Part shown: positions 62,400 to 64,000 of the stretch, piece after piece
How the letters are laid out: every line of letters starts with the position of its first letter
How positions within the stretch are numbered: position 1 is the first letter of the stretch
Source of the DNA: Hyphobacterium indicum
Lineage (GTDB): Bacteria > Pseudomonadota > Alphaproteobacteria > Caulobacterales > Maricaulaceae
NCBI RefSeq assembly: GCF_003129605.1
Contig: NZ_QBDX01000004.1
Coordinates: forward strand, 992,001-1,056,000
Length of the DNA: 64,000 nt
Direction: 5' to 3'
Notes under the pieces: model-generated
Seen by the model: the letters and a program-made list of their open reading frames with translations, nothing else
What the model was told of the DNA's origin: nothing
The model's database searches: none
Program-made: the position numbers and the translations under genes

Positions 62400-63170
62400 T
62401 CAGACATTCTCGACGATAAAGACGCCATCGGCATTGACGCCCGGCCCCTTGATGACAATGGGTTCGAGGGCTTTCAGAAACCGATCATCCCCCTTGTTTG
62501 CCTTAACTGCCATGGATGGTCTTTCCTTCTGGAAGACGGCATAGGCACAAAGATCAGCCGCCTGGATCAGCAGGCTCCGCCGCGAATCCTGGTGCTGGGG
62601 CAGTTCGATGACATGTTTCAGCGGCTTGTTGTGTATCCGGGTTTTCCTCCGGAACCAGCCATAGGTTTCGGTGACCGGCCGTTCCCGGCGCAAGGCCCGG
62701 ACGAGCTTGTCGAGCTGGGCGCTCTGTGTGCGGTCGGCGACAACAAATCCCTGGACGCCGGCATCGCGCCCGCGCCCGCCGGAACGGGCCAGAAATCCGT
62801 CGAAATGTCCGAGCTGCGCCGACCATCCCGCCCGGAAGACATCGGTCTCCGGCGGCAAATTCTTCTTGCGGACGGCGGTCAGGATAACGCGCACGGATTT
62901 GAGGCTGGCAATGCCTTTCAGCGCGGCCTCGATCAGCGCCACCCGCCGCGCGGCATCCCCCGGCCCCTTGCGCATGATCATGGAGCCCCGCAATTCATCG
63001 CTGGCCTTGAGTCCGTACTGGGCCCCCAGCTCCCGGCGCAGATCGATCATTGCCTGTTCGATCTCGGTCCATTTTCCTGAAGGCGCAATCAGTCCGGCCA
63101 GCACGAAAGCCGGGCTCGATCCCGGTTCCCGGCCGGTATCCCCGGACTCATCAACATACATCAGATACAT
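62400..63170 (-). CDS. DUF3800 family protein
   Basis: This 256-residue protein opens MYLMYVDESGDTG and ends with the SLLIQAADLCAYAVFQKE segment, both hallmarks of DUF3800. The N-terminal DESGD and the later QxADLxA acidic motif suggest an RNase H-like nuclease fold, as proposed for the family, but activity is unproven. DUF3800 genes are often mobile or near phage-related loci. Here it stands alone between a methyltransferase lipoprotein and a TPR protein, with no partner gene visible. Confidence 0.85.
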   Translation of the reverse strand: MYLMYVDESGDTGREPGSSPAFVLAGLIAPSGKWTEIEQAMIDLRRELGAQYGLKASDELRGSMIMRKGPGDAARRVALIEAALKGIASLKSVRVILTAVRKKNLPPETDVFRAGWSAQLGHFDGFLARSGGRGRDAGVQGFVVADRTQSAQLDKLVRALRRERPVTETYGWFRRKTRIHNKPLKHVIELPQHQDSRRSLLIQAADLCAYAVFQKERPSMAVKANKGDDRFLKALEPIVIKGPGVNADGVFIVENV

Positions 63171-63265
63171 GCAGCGCTACCCCTCGGGCCTCGATATATG
63201 GTTAACACATGTCATCATGGTGACGGAAGCTGGCTCGCCTCTCGCGGGAAGGTTATGGTGACGGG

Positions 63266-64000
63266 ATGGCATTCTGGACCTCTCTCAAAAGCGGCACTGC
63301 TCCCGTCCGCGTCTTCCTTCAGCGGCGCTGGGCACCTGTGGCGGCAATAGCGGCTGTCGTCGCCACCACGCTGGGTGTGATTACCGATCTGGACAGCCTG
63401 GTCCGGCGCGGCGGGTCCTTGTCGCAGGCCGAGGCGGCGGTGCTGGCGCAGAATGTCGCTACGCATCTGGAAACCGAATCCCTGGCCCGGGGCGGCGAAT
63501 TCGGCGGAAATACCGATCTGGAGCGGGCCACCCGCCAGCTGGCCCGGTCGGGTGACCGGCAGGTCGAGCGCGCGCTGGCCGATCTGAACAATGGCGACAG
63601 CGATGCGGCATTCACCGCCCTTGAGCAAAATGCGCGGAGTTATGAGCGGCGGGGCCCGGCCATGGCCGCTGCGCGCTGGTTTGCGACCGGTGTTCTGGCC
63701 GAGGCGGTTGATCCGCAACGGGCCATCAACGCCTATGAACACGCCCTTGGACTGGTGCCGGATGATCCGCGCACGCTCGACCGTCTGGGCGGCGTGTATC
63801 TGGAATCCGGCGACGATATCCGTGCCGAAACCTTGATACAGCGCGCATTATCCCTCGCCGCCGCCGCAGAAGATGAAACGGAACAGGCCCGCATCCAGTC
63901 GAGTCTCGGCTCGCTGGCCTGGATGCGGGGTGATCTGGACACCGCCGATGATCACTATGCCCGGTCGCTGGAACTGGCGGACCTCAATGGCGCCCTGGTG
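63266..64000 (+). CDS. TPR-repeat membrane protein, 3' end outside the window
   Basis: This frame starts at ATG 63266 (MAFWTSLKSG), 4 bases after GGTGACGGG, and stays open for 245 codons to the right edge. A single hydrophobic segment (about residues 24-42, PVAAIAAVVATTLGVITDL) is followed by helical repeats of TPR type: AINAYEHALGLVPDDPRTLDRLGGVYLESGD and HYARSLELADLNG. It would present TPR repeats from the membrane. The rest of the protein is not visible, so any effector domain is unknown. Confidence 0.8.
   Translation, partial: MAFWTSLKSGTAPVRVFLQRRWAPVAAIAAVVATTLGVITDLDSLVRRGGSLSQAEAAVLAQNVATHLETESLARGGEFGGNTDLERATRQLARSGDRQVERALADLNNGDSDAAFTALEQNARSYERRGPAMAAARWFATGVLAEAVDPQRAINAYEHALGLVPDDPRTLDRLGGVYLESGDDIRAETLIQRALSLAAAAEDETEQARIQSSLGSLAWMRGDLDTADDHYARSLELADLNGALV

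Overview
This window looks like the replication-origin region of an alphaproteobacterial chromosome from the Caulobacterales / Maricaulales / Hyphomonadaceae group. The DNA is GC-rich. The gene order hslVU, smr, mltA, Tim44-like, secB, dnaQ, coaE, aroE, maf, PPSR, [origin], hemE, hemH, hemJ, rho, mnmE, mnmG, rsmG, parA, parB matches the Caulobacter-type origin neighbourhood. Between the PPSR gene and hemE (12997-13449) lies an AT-rich non-coding stretch with a consensus DnaA box, two weaker boxes, a textbook CtrA site (TTAA-N7-TTAA) and three GANTC methylation sites. Two perfect 18-bp parS palindromes lie 8 to 10 kb to the right, next to parAB. Family-level placement rests on synteny and recalled family knowledge, not on a search.

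Layout. 1-4.0 kb: end of an ATP-grasp gene, an adenosine-kinase-like PfkB kinase, and a membrane GGDEF-EAL protein. 4.0-13 kb: the HslVU protease and a leftward run of housekeeping genes reading away from the origin. 13.4-25.7 kb: a rightward run covering haem synthesis (hemE/H/J), Rho, tRNA modification (mnmE/mnmG), rsmG and parAB, interrupted by two leftward genes (a GDPD-type phosphodiesterase and a dienelactone hydrolase). 25.7-35.3 kb: a small membrane protein, an ABC ATPase without an adjacent permease, a complex-I-type zinc-finger protein, a SLC13 transporter, polA and several small envelope or hypothetical genes. 35.4-40.3 kb: a Baeyer-Villiger-type monooxygenase plus SDR operon behind a palindromic operator, then a reverse transsulfuration pair (cystathionine beta-synthase, gamma-lyase). 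40.4-49.6 kb: a two-subunit sodium/acid symporter with acetyl-CoA synthetase, a lipoprotein, glutaminase, a proline symporter, a YghA-like SDR and an MgtC protein. 49.6-52.6 kb: an accessory patch with an IS6-family remnant, a membrane-anchored FAH-family hydrolase divergent from a TetR regulator, unexplained debris and tRNA-Thr(CGT). 52.7-57.7 kb: the leftward operon hemC-hemD-mitofilin(Mic60)-hemY-udk. 57.8-64 kb: tsaD-gpsA-YciI-Rieske, a creatininase-family gene, an exported lipoprotein methyltransferase, a DUF3800 gene and the start of a membrane TPR protein.

Functionally the window joins replication initiation, centromere segregation, transcription termination, tetrapyrrole synthesis at both ends of the pathway (hemC/D at 56-57 kb, hemE/H/J next to the origin) and acetate, glutamine and proline use. 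The most unusual signals are a dense GANTC cluster inside mnmE just before the first parS, a palindromic bidirectional EcfG-type stress promoter at 49684-49710, and repeated overlap of convergent stop codons on four-base motifs. I found no CRISPR array, no prophage and no complete defence system.
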